DNA of 64,000 nucleotides, from positions 62,001 through 126,000 of the forward strand of contig NZ_MBEI01000069.1 in NCBI RefSeq assembly GCF_001953985.1, read 5' to 3'. Shown here one piece after another: positions 49,474 to 58,520 of the stretch. The notes beneath the pieces are model-generated. The model saw only the letters and a list, made by a program, of their open reading frames with translations, was not told where the DNA came from and did no database searches. This stretch comes from Mycobacterium colombiense. Lineage in GTDB: Bacteria; Actinomycetota; Actinomycetes; Mycobacteriales; Mycobacteriaceae. Both the position numbers and the translations under genes were made by a program. Position 1 is the stretch's first letter; the number at the start of each line of letters is the position of its first letter.

Positions 49474-50549
49474 AAGTGCGGGGCCCGCTGATCGGCCTGT
49501 CGATGTTCATGGCGCTCGCCATCGCCGTGACATGGATGGTGTACGCCACCCTGCGACGAGACGTAGCCGGACCGACCACTGGCTACGCGGCGATGTTCAC
49601 CGACGTGTACGGGCTCCGCATCGGCGATGACGTCCGGATGGCCGGCGTGCGGGTCGGCCGCGTCGAAAACGTCGAACTCACCGGCAGATTGGCGAAGGTC
49701 TCGTTCATCGTCGAAAACGAGCAGCACTTGTACGGCAACACGGTCGCGTCGGTGACCTACCAGAACATCATCGGGCAGCGGTATCTGGGCTTGTCGCTGG
49801 GCGAGATCGGCAATCGGGGCCTGCTGCCACCCGGGAGCGTGATACCGGTGCAGCAGACCGACCCGTCCTTCGACGTCGGCAAGTTGCTCAACGGTTTCGA
49901 GCCGCTGTTCACCCTGCTCAATGCCAAGGACGCCGACGACCTGACCAAGGGCGTATTGCAGTCGCTGCAGGGTGATCAGGCGTCCATCCCGCTGCTGGTG
50001 GAGCAGACGTCGACGATCACCCGGACGTTGTCCGCGCGCGATCAATCCCTGGGCGACCTGATCAGCAACCTGACCAAGGTCACCGACACCGTCGCCCGCC
50101 AAAGCGACGACCTTGATCACGCGCTCGACCAAACGCGTGATGCGGTAGCCAATTTCGACAACCGGCGTGCGTCTTTACAGGACTCGGTGGGATCGATCGC
50201 CAAGGTGACCCGTCGGCTCTCGGCGATCGCCGACGACGTGGATCCGTCGCTGAACGAACTCATCACCCGCGAGCCCGGGTTCAGCAAGCACATGGCCGGC
50301 ATCGAACCTCAGCTGGCCTTCACCGGTGACAACCTCCCGCTGTTACTCAAGGGCTTCGCACGAGCCGTCAGCGAGGGCTCCTACGGCAACGCCTACGCGT
50401 GCGACCTGAACGGCACCGGTTTCTTCCCCGGTCTCAACGACATCACGACCTTTATCGTCAACGCGGCCACGCCGGGCAATGCCTATCCGATCACCACCAA
50501 GAACCTGGGGTGGCATACCCCGCGATGCAGAAACATGGCCAATGGCTGA
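49470..50549 (+). CDS. MCE family protein, position B
   Basis: 359 residues from ATG 49470 overlapping the MceA stop. One TM helix (LIGLSMFMALAIAVTWMVYA), MCE domain VYGLRIGDDVRMAGVRVGRV, ENVELTGRLAKVSF, IIGQRYLGLSLGE, then long helical region with FNNRRASLQDSVGSI-like heptads, and a C-terminal YACDLNGTGFFPGL with GWHTPRCRNMANG. Overlaps MceC by 8 bp. A longer upstream reading only covers the MceA tail in another frame. Confidence 0.93.
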   Translation: MKVRGPLIGLSMFMALAIAVTWMVYATLRRDVAGPTTGYAAMFTDVYGLRIGDDVRMAGVRVGRVENVELTGRLAKVSFIVENEQHLYGNTVASVTYQNIIGQRYLGLSLGEIGNRGLLPPGSVIPVQQTDPSFDVGKLLNGFEPLFTLLNAKDADDLTKGVLQSLQGDQASIPLLVEQTSTITRTLSARDQSLGDLISNLTKVTDTVARQSDDLDHALDQTRDAVANFDNRRASLQDSVGSIAKVTRRLSAIADDVDPSLNELITREPGFSKHMAGIEPQLAFTGDNLPLLLKGFARAVSEGSYGNAYACDLNGTGFFPGLNDITTFIVNAATPGNAYPITTKNLGWHTPRCRNMANG

Positions 50550-51588
50550 ATCATTGAAGGCCCGCTGGGCGCGGCGCCGTCCGCTCGAGTCGTACAACAG
50601 GACCTGGCTCGGGCTGGCGGGAGTGGCGCTGGTCGCCGTTCTCGTCGCGGCGGCATTGGGAATCAAGCTGCTCGGCGTCGGTTACACCCACTACACCGCC
50701 GAATTCCTGCAAGCCGCCACGCTGCGACCCGGAAATCCCATCACCATCGCCGGCATCGAAGTCGGACACGTCACCAGCATGAAGCTCGATGGCGATCACG
50801 TCGAAGCCGGTTTGAGCGTGCGTGACAACGTCGCGCTGGGCAGGGACACCCGAGCGGTGATCAAGGTGATGACGATCCTCGGTTCGCGCTATCTCGAGCT
50901 GGTGCCTGACGGCCCGGGTTCGCTGCCGGGCAAGACGATCGGCCTGGCGCACACCGAGGTGCCCTACGACCTGCAGTCGCTACTCGAAGACGCCACCACC
51001 ACGTTCGAGCAGGTCGATTCCGACCAGTTCGCCCAGTCGCTCGGGGTGCTGGGCAAGCAGCTCGGCGGGGTGCCGCCACTGATTCCGCAGGCCGTCGCGA
51101 ATCTACAGACGCTGTCGACGATCACCGCCGACCGTCGAGGCCAGCTCGGCACGCTACTGAAAAGCACTGAGCGAGTGGTCAATACCCTACGGCGCCAGCA
51201 GACCAACATCGGACACCTGATGGATCAGGGCCAGGACCTGCTAGGGCACCTGGTCGCCCGCGAAGCCACCTTCCATGCCATGTTCGCGGGGCTGACGGAC
51301 CTTGTCGACCAGCTCGACAAGATCGTGGTCAACAACCGGCCGATGCTCGACGAGTTGTTCGCCAACCTGCACGAACTGACGAACATGGTCGGTCAGCACG
51401 ACGACCTGCTGCGCAATATTCTGCAGGTCGCCCCGGTGGCCCTGCGCGGCCTGACCAACGCCACCGGCTATGGACCGGTCGTGGAGTTCAACCTGCCCAA
51501 CGGGCTCGCGATCGATTCGTGGATGTGTGCCATCAGCGGCCGCGCCAAGGAATTCAAGATGATCCAGTACTTCAAGGACTGCAAATGA
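50542..51588 (+). CDS. MCE family protein, position C
   Basis: 348 residues from ATG 50542. Basic N-terminus (KARWARRRPLESYNRT) and one TM helix (WLGLAGVALVAVLVAAALGI), the MCE domain QAATLRPGNPITIAGIEVGH, VKVMTILGSRYLELVPDGPG, and the helical region with LLEDATTTFEQVDSDQFAQS and FANLHELTNMVGQHDDLLRN. Ends SWMCAISGRAKEF and a final CK. Overlaps MceD by 4 bp (ATGA). Confidence 0.94.
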   Translation: MAESLKARWARRRPLESYNRTWLGLAGVALVAVLVAAALGIKLLGVGYTHYTAEFLQAATLRPGNPITIAGIEVGHVTSMKLDGDHVEAGLSVRDNVALGRDTRAVIKVMTILGSRYLELVPDGPGSLPGKTIGLAHTEVPYDLQSLLEDATTTFEQVDSDQFAQSLGVLGKQLGGVPPLIPQAVANLQTLSTITADRRGQLGTLLKSTERVVNTLRRQQTNIGHLMDQGQDLLGHLVAREATFHAMFAGLTDLVDQLDKIVVNNRPMLDELFANLHELTNMVGQHDDLLRNILQVAPVALRGLTNATGYGPVVEFNLPNGLAIDSWMCAISGRAKEFKMIQYFKDCK

Positions 51589-52700
51589 TTTCCGGCAGGC
51601 GCAAACTCATCGCCGTGGGCGCGGCGGTGGCGGCGCTGGCCGCCGTTGCCATCGGGGTAGCGGGCCACTACGTCAAGTCACGCCTGGACAGCATGACGGT
51701 GACCGCGCAATTCGACAGCGCCGCCGGGCTTTACGAAGGCAACGTGGTTGCGGTCCTCGGCATGCCGGTCGGCAAGGTCAGCAGGGTCACCTCCAAGGGC
51801 AGTTATGTCGAGGCCGAGCTGACCGTGGACAAAAAGGTCAAAATCCCTGCCGCCGCCCGCGCGGTCACCATCACCACCTCGATCCTCACCGACCGGCAGG
51901 TCGAACTCACCCCGCCCTACCGGAGCGGACCGGTGCTGAAGAACCACGACACGATCGGACTGACCCGAACGAAGACGCCGGTGGCTTTCGATCGCGTGCT
52001 CGACATGCTCGACAAGGTGTCCAGATCGCTCAAGGGCGACGGGAAGGGCGGCGGTCCCATCGCCGACCTGACTGACTCCGCCGTCGCCATCACCGACGGC
52101 AACGGCAAGAAAATCCTGTCGGCCCTCGACGAGCTCTCCAACGCTCTGCGGCTCAGCTCCGAGCGTGGCGGGACCACCCGCGAGCAGCTGACCACGATCA
52201 TCACCGATCTCAGCTCGATAACCGAGGCCGCCGCACGCAATGACACCAAGGTGCGCCAATTCGGTTCCACGACGCGGCAGCTCGGCCAGATGCTCGCCGA
52301 CGAGAAGCTCGGCACCGGCACCACCGGCCGCACCATCAACAGAATCCTCGATGAAGTGACCACACTGCTCGAGCAGAACCGGGACAACCTCAAACAGGCG
52401 GTGCGCAACGGCGACACCGCCGCCAAGACGATCGTCGAGGATCAGCGCGGGGTTTCCGAAATGCTCGACGTGCTCCCCATGACGCTGGAGAACCTGTACA
52501 ACACCGTCGATCAGAACAACGGTGCGATACGGGTGCACGGGCTGCTCGACAAGGCCCTGACCGACAGTCAGTCCGCCAAGGAGCTCTGCAATCTCATGCA
52601 CTTGCGCCAACTCGGCTGCAGCACGGGCACATTGCAGGACTACGGCCCCGACTTCGGCCTGACCTACATCCTCGACGGTCTCTCGGCGATGGGGCAGTAA
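51585..52700 (+). CDS. MCE family protein, position D
   Basis: 371 residues from ATG 51585, coupled to MceC. TM helix RKLIAVGAAVAALAAVAIGV, MCE domain FDSAAGLYEGNVVAVLGMPV, GKVSRVTSKGSYVEAELTVD and ITTSILTDRQVELTPPYRSG, helical part ILSALDELSNALRLSSERGG, C-terminal LCNLMHLRQLGCSTGTLQDY with cysteines. Shares one base with MceE (TAATG). Confidence 0.94.
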   Translation: MISGRRKLIAVGAAVAALAAVAIGVAGHYVKSRLDSMTVTAQFDSAAGLYEGNVVAVLGMPVGKVSRVTSKGSYVEAELTVDKKVKIPAAARAVTITTSILTDRQVELTPPYRSGPVLKNHDTIGLTRTKTPVAFDRVLDMLDKVSRSLKGDGKGGGPIADLTDSAVAITDGNGKKILSALDELSNALRLSSERGGTTREQLTTIITDLSSITEAAARNDTKVRQFGSTTRQLGQMLADEKLGTGTTGRTINRILDEVTTLLEQNRDNLKQAVRNGDTAAKTIVEDQRGVSEMLDVLPMTLENLYNTVDQNNGAIRVHGLLDKALTDSQSAKELCNLMHLRQLGCSTGTLQDYGPDFGLTYILDGLSAMGQ

Positions 52701-53935
52701 TGATGACTGCGGCTAAGCACAAAGCGTTGGCGGCGGCGCTCAGCGCAGTCATGGTCAGCTCCGGTTGCGCCACCAATGGGCTGTCCAGCCTGCCGCTGCC
52801 GGCACCGGGCATCGGCAGCGGCGGATACCTGCTCAACGCCGTCTTCTCTAACGCGCTGAACCTGCCGGCCCACGCGAAGGTCAAACTCGCCGGCGCCGAT
52901 GTCGGACAGCTCGAATCGATGGTCGCACGCAACTACACCGCGGTGACGACGCTGCGAATCATGGACGGTGTCCGCGTCCCCGTCGGTAGCACCGCCGAGC
53001 TGCGGTCGGCGACACCGCTCGGCGACGTGTTCGTCGCGATCAAGCCCCCGGCACCGATGGACCCCGGCGCGCCGCTACTGAAGAGCGGCGACACTATCGG
53101 CCTGCCGGCCACCCGCGCCGCCGCCACCGTGGAGAGCGTGCTGAGCTCGGCCGCGCTGCTGGTCAACGGAGGCTCGGTCCGAAATTTCACCAACATCGTC
53201 AACGGCGCCGGCAAGGCGACCGGCGACCAGGGACGCGCCTTCGGAGACCTGATCAACCGAACCAATCTACTTCTGGGCAAACTCAATTCGCGCTCGGACC
53301 AAATCGACGCCGCTGTGACCGAGACGGCCGGCCTGGCCGACCGGCTGGACCAGAAGAACCAAGCGATCACCGACGTTCTGCAAGCCGTCGGGCCGGCGAC
53401 GAATGTGTTGTCCAGCAACGCCGACGAAATAGCCGACGTGGTCGGCGAGCTCGGCGCCACCACACATCAGCTGTCCAAATTCCCGTCGATTGCCGGGACC
53501 GACAAGACCGGCCGCAGCGTCATCAAGGACGCCAACACCATCGCCGCCGCATGGAATGACGTCGTGCTGAGCCCCGACACCAGCCTCGCCGGCCTCAACC
53601 GGTTGATTCCTCCGTTCGTGAAAGCCACTCCCAGCGACGCGATTTCGGTGCGCGGCAGCTTCGATCGCCTGGTCATGGGATCGCGACCGGGTACCGGGGC
53701 GGAAACCGGGGGATTCAAGGGCGATCCGGCTTTTCACGGGCCTATGCGCCGCGACTGGAACTACATGATCGGCTCGATCAAATACGTCCTGTGGCGCCTG
53801 CAAGAGCGCGTCGTGGGCCGCGGGCCCCAAACACCTATGGGCCAAAGCCCGTGGACGCCGGTCGGTCCGCCGCTTCCTCCCGCACCCGCCGGCGAGGCGC
53901 CGCTCGATCCGATGATCCCGGAACCACCGCGATGA
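52700..53935 (+). CDS. MCE family lipoprotein, position E
   Basis: 411 residues; starts ATG-ATG at 52700/52703. The lipobox VSSGC (Cys about 23) in LSAVMVSSGCATNGLSSLPL shows a lipid-anchored MceE, as in all mycobacterial MCE operons. MCE domain about 45-120 (NLPAHAKVKLAGADVGQLES, LGDVFVAIKPPAP), coiled helices in LVNGGSVRNFTNIVNGAGKA, QKNQAITDVLQAVGPATNVL, Pro-rich tail GQSPWTPVGPPLPPAPAGEA. Overlaps MceF by 4 bp. Confidence 0.94.
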   Translation: MMTAAKHKALAAALSAVMVSSGCATNGLSSLPLPAPGIGSGGYLLNAVFSNALNLPAHAKVKLAGADVGQLESMVARNYTAVTTLRIMDGVRVPVGSTAELRSATPLGDVFVAIKPPAPMDPGAPLLKSGDTIGLPATRAAATVESVLSSAALLVNGGSVRNFTNIVNGAGKATGDQGRAFGDLINRTNLLLGKLNSRSDQIDAAVTETAGLADRLDQKNQAITDVLQAVGPATNVLSSNADEIADVVGELGATTHQLSKFPSIAGTDKTGRSVIKDANTIAAAWNDVVLSPDTSLAGLNRLIPPFVKATPSDAISVRGSFDRLVMGSRPGTGAETGGFKGDPAFHGPMRRDWNYMIGSIKYVLWRLQERVVGRGPQTPMGQSPWTPVGPPLPPAPAGEAPLDPMIPEPPR

Positions 53936-55182
53936 TCGACACCATCGGCGGACTCATCGTCGGCGCCGTCAGAGCCGGCCACCGTCAGCGCACCTGGCTG
54001 TCCGGGCTCGCGCTGGTGCTGACCCTGGTGGTCGGCGTGACCTACCTGGCGCTCGGGGCGCTACGGATCAATCCCCTGGAATCGACCTACCGGGTCACCA
54101 TCCGGCTACCCGAATCCGGTGGGCTGCTGGCCAATCAAGACGTATCGGTCCGCGGGATCCGGGTCGGGCGGATCCAATCGCTGCGGCCCACACCCACCGG
54201 CGTCGAGGTCGTCGCCAATATCAATGCAAATACCAAGATCCCCGCCGCCAGCCCGGTACGAGTGTCCGGGTTGTCTCCGGCCGGCGAGCAGTACATCGAT
54301 TTCGAGCCCGCATCCAACACCGGCCCGTTCCTGTCGAACGGCAGCGTGATCGGCCCACAACACGCCGCCACACCCATCCCGCTCTCACAAGTGCTCGCTG
54401 ACGCCGATGGGCTGCTGGCCCAAACCGACCCGAAGAAGCTCGAAATCGTTAAAAGGGAACTGAGTTTGAGCAAGGAGGGTCCGCAGAAGCTGACCGACAT
54501 CATCGACGGCTCCACCTTCCTGCTGTCGACAATCGACCCGGTGCTGCCGCAGACGGTGAGCATGCTCAAGACCAGCCGGGTGGTGCTGACCACCCTCTCC
54601 GACAAGAATGCCGGCCTCGGTGCGACGTCGCGCAACGTCGGCGATCTCATGACCGGCGTGAACAAGATGGACCGTGGCTACCGCAAATTCGTCGATCAGA
54701 CCCCGCACGCCTTGTCCAAAGTGGACAACCTGTTCGACGACAACTCCGACACCATGGTCGGGCTACTGGCCAACCTGGTGACCACCGCACGGATCATCTA
54801 CCTACGAGTCCCTGCGTTGAACGCCGTCTTCCCCGACTATCGCGGCTCCACACTCGACGCCCTGATGACCACCATGCACGAGCATGGGCTGTGGGCAACC
54901 GCCGACATCTACCCGCGCTACACATGCGACTACGGCACTCCGCGGCGGCCGTCGTCATCGGCGGACTACCCCGAACCCTTCCTGTACACCTACTGCCGAG
55001 ATGACGACCCCCAGGTATTGGTCCGGGGCGCCAAGAACGCGCCCCGGCCGGGCGGTGACGACACCGCGGGCCCGCCGCCCGGTGCCGACCTCGGCCAAAC
55101 CACCGATCCAACCCCGAAGGGGCGCTTCACCATTCCCACGCCGTACGGCGGACCGGTGCTGCCGATAGAGCCGCCCCACTAA
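53932..55182 (+). CDS. MCE family protein, position F
   Basis: 416 residues from ATG 53932. TM helix WLSGLALVLTLVVGVTYLAL, MCE domain LPESGGLLANQDVSVRGIRV, GRIQSLRPTPTGVEVVANIN, VSGLSPAGEQYIDFEPASNT, helical coiled region (LVKRELSLSKEGPQKL-like segment and MLKTSRVVLTTLSDKNAGLG), C-terminal CDYGTPRRPSSSADYPEPFL, YTYCRDDDPQ with cysteines and a Pro-rich end. Completes the six-protein set; 36 bp before the plus-strand Mam. Confidence 0.94.
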   Translation: MIDTIGGLIVGAVRAGHRQRTWLSGLALVLTLVVGVTYLALGALRINPLESTYRVTIRLPESGGLLANQDVSVRGIRVGRIQSLRPTPTGVEVVANINANTKIPAASPVRVSGLSPAGEQYIDFEPASNTGPFLSNGSVIGPQHAATPIPLSQVLADADGLLAQTDPKKLEIVKRELSLSKEGPQKLTDIIDGSTFLLSTIDPVLPQTVSMLKTSRVVLTTLSDKNAGLGATSRNVGDLMTGVNKMDRGYRKFVDQTPHALSKVDNLFDDNSDTMVGLLANLVTTARIIYLRVPALNAVFPDYRGSTLDALMTTMHEHGLWATADIYPRYTCDYGTPRRPSSSADYPEPFLYTYCRDDDPQVLVRGAKNAPRPGGDDTAGPPPGADLGQTTDPTPKGRFTIPTPYGGPVLPIEPPH

Positions 55183-55218
55183 ACCCACGAGCATTCGAGA
55201 CCGCAAGGAGGCGCCAGC

Positions 55219-55815
55219 GTGACGATCACTGCCGACCAGGACTGCAGCGCGAGCGACGACATCGAGAAGCCACCCGATGACGAGCAGGAGGCGTCCGTCG
55301 ACGCCGACAAACACATCGCGAAAGGTGGGGCCCGGCCGTGGAAACGCTACGCCCGCATCGCGCTCGTCGTCGCCGTCTACATGGGAGCGGTCGGCCTCGC
55401 CGGTGGGCTGGGCTGGAAGCTATGGGACGAGCACGCGGTGAGCCAGGCCGGGCAGGCCGCCGAGCGGACCGCGGTCAACTATGCCCAGGTGCTGACGAGC
55501 ATCGATTCCAACCAGGTCGACCAGAACTTCTCCGCCGTACTTGACGGAGCCACAGGGGAATTCAAGGACACCTACACCAAAGCCAGTGCGCAGCTTCGGC
55601 AGCTGCTCATCGACAACAAGGCCGCGGCGCACGGAACGGTGGTCGCCTCTGCGATCCAATCGCAAACGAAGAACAAGGTGGTGGTGTTGCTGATGGTGGA
55701 CCAGACCGTCAGCAACGCGGTGCGTCCCGACGGCCGGGTCGACCGAAGCCGGATGAAGGTCACGATGGAAAACGTCGGTGGCCGCTGGCTGGCCAGCAAA
55801 GTCGAATTACCTTAG
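55219..55815 (+). CDS. MCE-associated membrane protein (Mam), plus-strand copy
   Basis: 198 residues from GTG 55219 with AAGGAGG upstream. A short acidic N-terminus, one TM helix (ARIALVVAVYMGAVGLAGGL), then the NTF2-like outer domain DGATGEFKDTYTKASAQLRQ, LLIDNKAAAHGTVVASAIQS, QTVSNAVRPDGRVDRSRMKV, GGRWLASKVELP. Very similar over the last 110 residues to the divergent Mam at 44496-45242. In M. tuberculosis, Mam proteins are encoded directly downstream of mceF and stabilise the transporter. Confidence 0.92.
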   Translation: MTITADQDCSASDDIEKPPDDEQEASVDADKHIAKGGARPWKRYARIALVVAVYMGAVGLAGGLGWKLWDEHAVSQAGQAAERTAVNYAQVLTSIDSNQVDQNFSAVLDGATGEFKDTYTKASAQLRQLLIDNKAAAHGTVVASAIQSQTKNKVVVLLMVDQTVSNAVRPDGRVDRSRMKVTMENVGGRWLASKVELP

Positions 55816-55827
55816 GACATTTCGATT

Positions 55828-56613
55828 ATGCGGATGATCCGGCTCTCGATCGCTGTGGCAGCCGTGGGGGCGACGGTGTTGAGCGCACCGGTGACATCGG
55901 CGTCGGCGCAGTCGTTTTGTGGCGATCTCGGCGGCGATTGGGACGGGCAGTACTGCCACACCTCGGTGTTATCCGAGCGAAAAGCCGTTCGCGACATCAA
56001 GTTAGCGCTGCCCGGTGATCTGGTCGAGAACCCCACCAGCGGGCCGCCCATCCGCGAATACCTGCGCAACCTGATGAACAACTGGCGCACCAAGGGCGCT
56101 GCAATGGTCCAGGACAGTTGGGGTGAGGAGAACTATCAGGTGTTCCCCCATGGGCGCGCACTCACCGTTGCCTTCCACGAGGACTACCACGCCGACGGTC
56201 CGGCGTTCAACAACGCGTATCGCACGTTCACCTTCGATATGGCGGGTGGCAGACGGTTACAGCTGGCCGACATCACCAAGCCGGATGTCGATCCGCTGGC
56301 CGCCATTCCGCCGCTGGCCGAGCCGTTCATCCAAGAGGCACTCGACCGCGCCGCCTGGCAGCACAACCCGGGCACGTATCCGTTCACCGTCGATCGCTGG
56401 ACACCGGACAAGGTGTTCTCGGGAGGCTATAAAGCATGGGCGCTCACGCCCGACGAGCTGATCCTGTACATGCCGGATTATCCGGTCGGCCACGACTCTC
56501 CCATCCAGTACGGGCAGTCCCAGCAGTGGTCGATGGACGGAGGCGCCGTGGAGCCGCACATTCCGCTCAGCGCACTCAGCGCGGTGCTGCGTCCGGAATT
56601 CGGCGGAGCGTAA
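55828..56613 (+). CDS. Secreted RsiV/DUF3298-family protein at end of MCE operon
   Basis: 261 residues, 12 bp after Mam. Sec signal MRMIRLSIAVAAVGATVLSA then PVTSASAQSFC (about residues 1-28), a CGDLGGDWDGQYCH motif with two cysteines, FHEDYHADGPAFNNAYRTFT, FDMAGGRRLQLADITKP, and WALTPDELILYMPDYPVGHD, the DUF3298/RsiV-like C-terminal part. Related in fold to the 41686 protein and to MPT64. Being last in the operon, it may handle the imported lipid or modulate the complex; this is inference. Confidence 0.85.
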   Translation: MRMIRLSIAVAAVGATVLSAPVTSASAQSFCGDLGGDWDGQYCHTSVLSERKAVRDIKLALPGDLVENPTSGPPIREYLRNLMNNWRTKGAAMVQDSWGEENYQVFPHGRALTVAFHEDYHADGPAFNNAYRTFTFDMAGGRRLQLADITKPDVDPLAAIPPLAEPFIQEALDRAAWQHNPGTYPFTVDRWTPDKVFSGGYKAWALTPDELILYMPDYPVGHDSPIQYGQSQQWSMDGGAVEPHIPLSALSAVLRPEFGGA

Positions 56614-56666
56614 CGGGGATAGACGTCTGATGACCTCGGGCACAACGCTGCGTCCAGTCGTGCGTG

Positions 56667-56680
56667 GTCGGCTCGCCGAC
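56667..56680. promoter_or_regulatory. Dyad GTCGGC-TC-GCCGAC upstream of double-TetR gene
   Basis: Perfect 6-bp arms with a 2-bp centre, 54 bp after the end of the MCE operon and 62 bp before the regulator's start. Could be a TetR operator or the operon's terminator hairpin. Confidence 0.4.
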
Positions 56681-56742
56681 TGCGCGATTCCGGTCGTCTA
56701 CCGATCGCCCGGACAGCCGTCGCTGCGGCTACGGTGATCTGT

Positions 56743-58005
56743 ATGCCGTCGGCTAGCCGCTCGTCCGCAGATCAGGTAAAGCGGCGCCCGAAGGACCGCA
56801 AGGTCCAGATCGCCCGCGCCGCCACCGACGCGTTCAGCGAGTTGGGCTATCACGCGGTCAGCATGGAGAACATCGCGGCGCGGGTGGGAATCTCCGCGGC
56901 CGCGTTGTACCGCCACTCGCAGGGCAAATACGACCTGTTCCGCGACGTCTTCTTGGCGCTGGGGCAGCAACTCGTCGACGCCACGGCATTCGCGGATGCC
57001 CTGCCCGCCGATGGCGATCCCGAGGAACAACTCCGGGCGCTCACCGGCGCGCTGATCGACACCACGATCGTCAACCGCACCGCCGGCGGACTGTATCGGT
57101 GGGAGGGCCGCTACCTGCGGGGCGACGATCAGCGCGCTCTGGCCGAACAGATCAAACTGATCAACCGCCGCCTGCAGCGTCCGCTGATGAGGCTGCGGCC
57201 GAAATTGACGTCGCGGCAACGCTGGATCTTGTCGGCGGCGACCCTGAGTGTCATCGGCAGCATCACCGACCACCGATCCCGCCTGGGTAATGCCGAGATC
57301 CGCGCGGCGCTGGCCGATATCGCTGCCGCGGTCTTGCGAGCCGAGTTGCCAAGTCAGCGGGGTCGCGGACCCGATCAGTCGCGGTCGTCGACGCTGACCA
57401 GCGCCGCCGGAAGCTATGAGCTGCTTTTGCACGAATCGATGCGCCTGTTCAACGAGCGCGGCTATCGCGAAACCGGAATGGAAGACATCGCCGCAGCGGT
57501 CGGCATACCGGTCGCCAGCATCTATCAATACTTTCCGGGGAAGGCCGCCATTTTGGCGGTCTACTACCGGCGCGCCGCCGACCAACTCTCGGGCGACCTG
57601 TCCAGCATCCTGGCCACCAACGCCGACCCGGAACAGGCGCTCGCGCAACTCATCGAGGCCTACGTCACCCGGTCATTCGCCAACCCCGAACTGGCGTGCG
57701 TCTACTACACCGAGCGTCACAACCTGCCGGACACAGACGCGGTGCTGCTCTACAACATTCAGCGCTCCACCGTCGAATCCTGGGCCAGCCTCGCCGTCGC
57801 GGCCAGCCCGGAGCTCACCCTCGGCCGCGCCCGCTACGCCGTGCACGCCGCGTTCGCGCTCGCGGTGGACACCGGGCGCCTGGTCTACCCCAACACGAGT
57901 GCGGCCGCGAGCCTCACGGTGCGCCGCCTGATGGAGGTGACGGTGCTGGGACGACCGGCTGCGGCACCCCGTAATGCGCCCCGGGACGGCCGCCAGCGGC
58001 ACTGA
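56743..58005 (+). CDS. Double-TetR-domain regulator, Mce3R-like
   Basis: 420 residues from ATG 56743 (MPSASRSSADQVKRRPKDRK). Two complete TetR HTH modules: the first at about 15-65 (IARAATDAFSELGYHAVSME, NIAARVGISAAALYRHSQGK) and the second at about 225-275 (LLLHESMRLFNERGYRETGM, EDIAAAVGIPVASIYQYFPG), each followed by a ligand-binding helical part. M. tuberculosis Mce3R, the mce3 repressor, has this tandem layout and the same RRPKDRK start. Located directly after the MCE locus, it is probably its repressor and acts as a monomer resembling a TetR dimer. Confidence 0.9.
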   Translation: MPSASRSSADQVKRRPKDRKVQIARAATDAFSELGYHAVSMENIAARVGISAAALYRHSQGKYDLFRDVFLALGQQLVDATAFADALPADGDPEEQLRALTGALIDTTIVNRTAGGLYRWEGRYLRGDDQRALAEQIKLINRRLQRPLMRLRPKLTSRQRWILSAATLSVIGSITDHRSRLGNAEIRAALADIAAAVLRAELPSQRGRGPDQSRSSTLTSAAGSYELLLHESMRLFNERGYRETGMEDIAAAVGIPVASIYQYFPGKAAILAVYYRRAADQLSGDLSSILATNADPEQALAQLIEAYVTRSFANPELACVYYTERHNLPDTDAVLLYNIQRSTVESWASLAVAASPELTLGRARYAVHAAFALAVDTGRLVYPNTSAAASLTVRRLMEVTVLGRPAAAPRNAPRDGRQRH

Positions 58006-58280
58006 CGGGGCCTCGGGGGACAGGCCGCTGCCGGGGAATGGATCTCCACTTGCTAGTTGGTCATTCGCCTTGGCGGAGCATCCAGCGCGGTCGAACGTTC
58101 TATTCCGGCACCGTATCTCGCAATGAACCGCAGTTCCTGAACGCCGCCGAGCGGGGACGGCACTACCGGATCGCGCGAACGAGCATTAACATAGATGCGT
58201 CTAATCCGCGCGCCGGGGCGTGCGGTGCTCATCACTTCGGGTGGGCCGGCTTCGAACCCGGCAGCGCCCGCGCGAAAGGC

Positions 58281-58511
58281 ATGCCCATGCTCGCCAGGAT
58301 TCGCACACTCCTGGAACACCAGTTGACCATCGCCGAACTGCTGGGCCTGGCGATACTGCTGGGGACCCCGTACCTGATTGTCGGCGTGATCTGGTCGAGC
58401 ACCCACACCCAGCATCTGCGCGACATGCACGGCGCCGATCTGGTGGTGTCGTTCCTCGGCTCCATCGTGTCATGGCCGGTGCTGCTTTTCGCCAACGTAT
58501 GCATGACCTAG
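58281..58511 (+). CDS. Small membrane protein, hypothetical
   Basis: 76 residues from ATG 58281 (or 58287), behind GAAAGG. MPMLARIRTLLEHQLTIAEL is followed by two TM helices (LLGLAILLGTPYLIVGVIWS and VVSFLGSIVSWPVLLFANVC) with a short loop TQHLRDMHGADL. The longer in-frame region upstream does not look coding. It lies 9 bp before the next membrane-protein gene, likely a pair. Family not recognised. Confidence 0.72.
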   Translation: MPMLARIRTLLEHQLTIAELLGLAILLGTPYLIVGVIWSSTHTQHLRDMHGADLVVSFLGSIVSWPVLLFANVCMT

Positions 58512-58520
58512 GGGGCTGGC

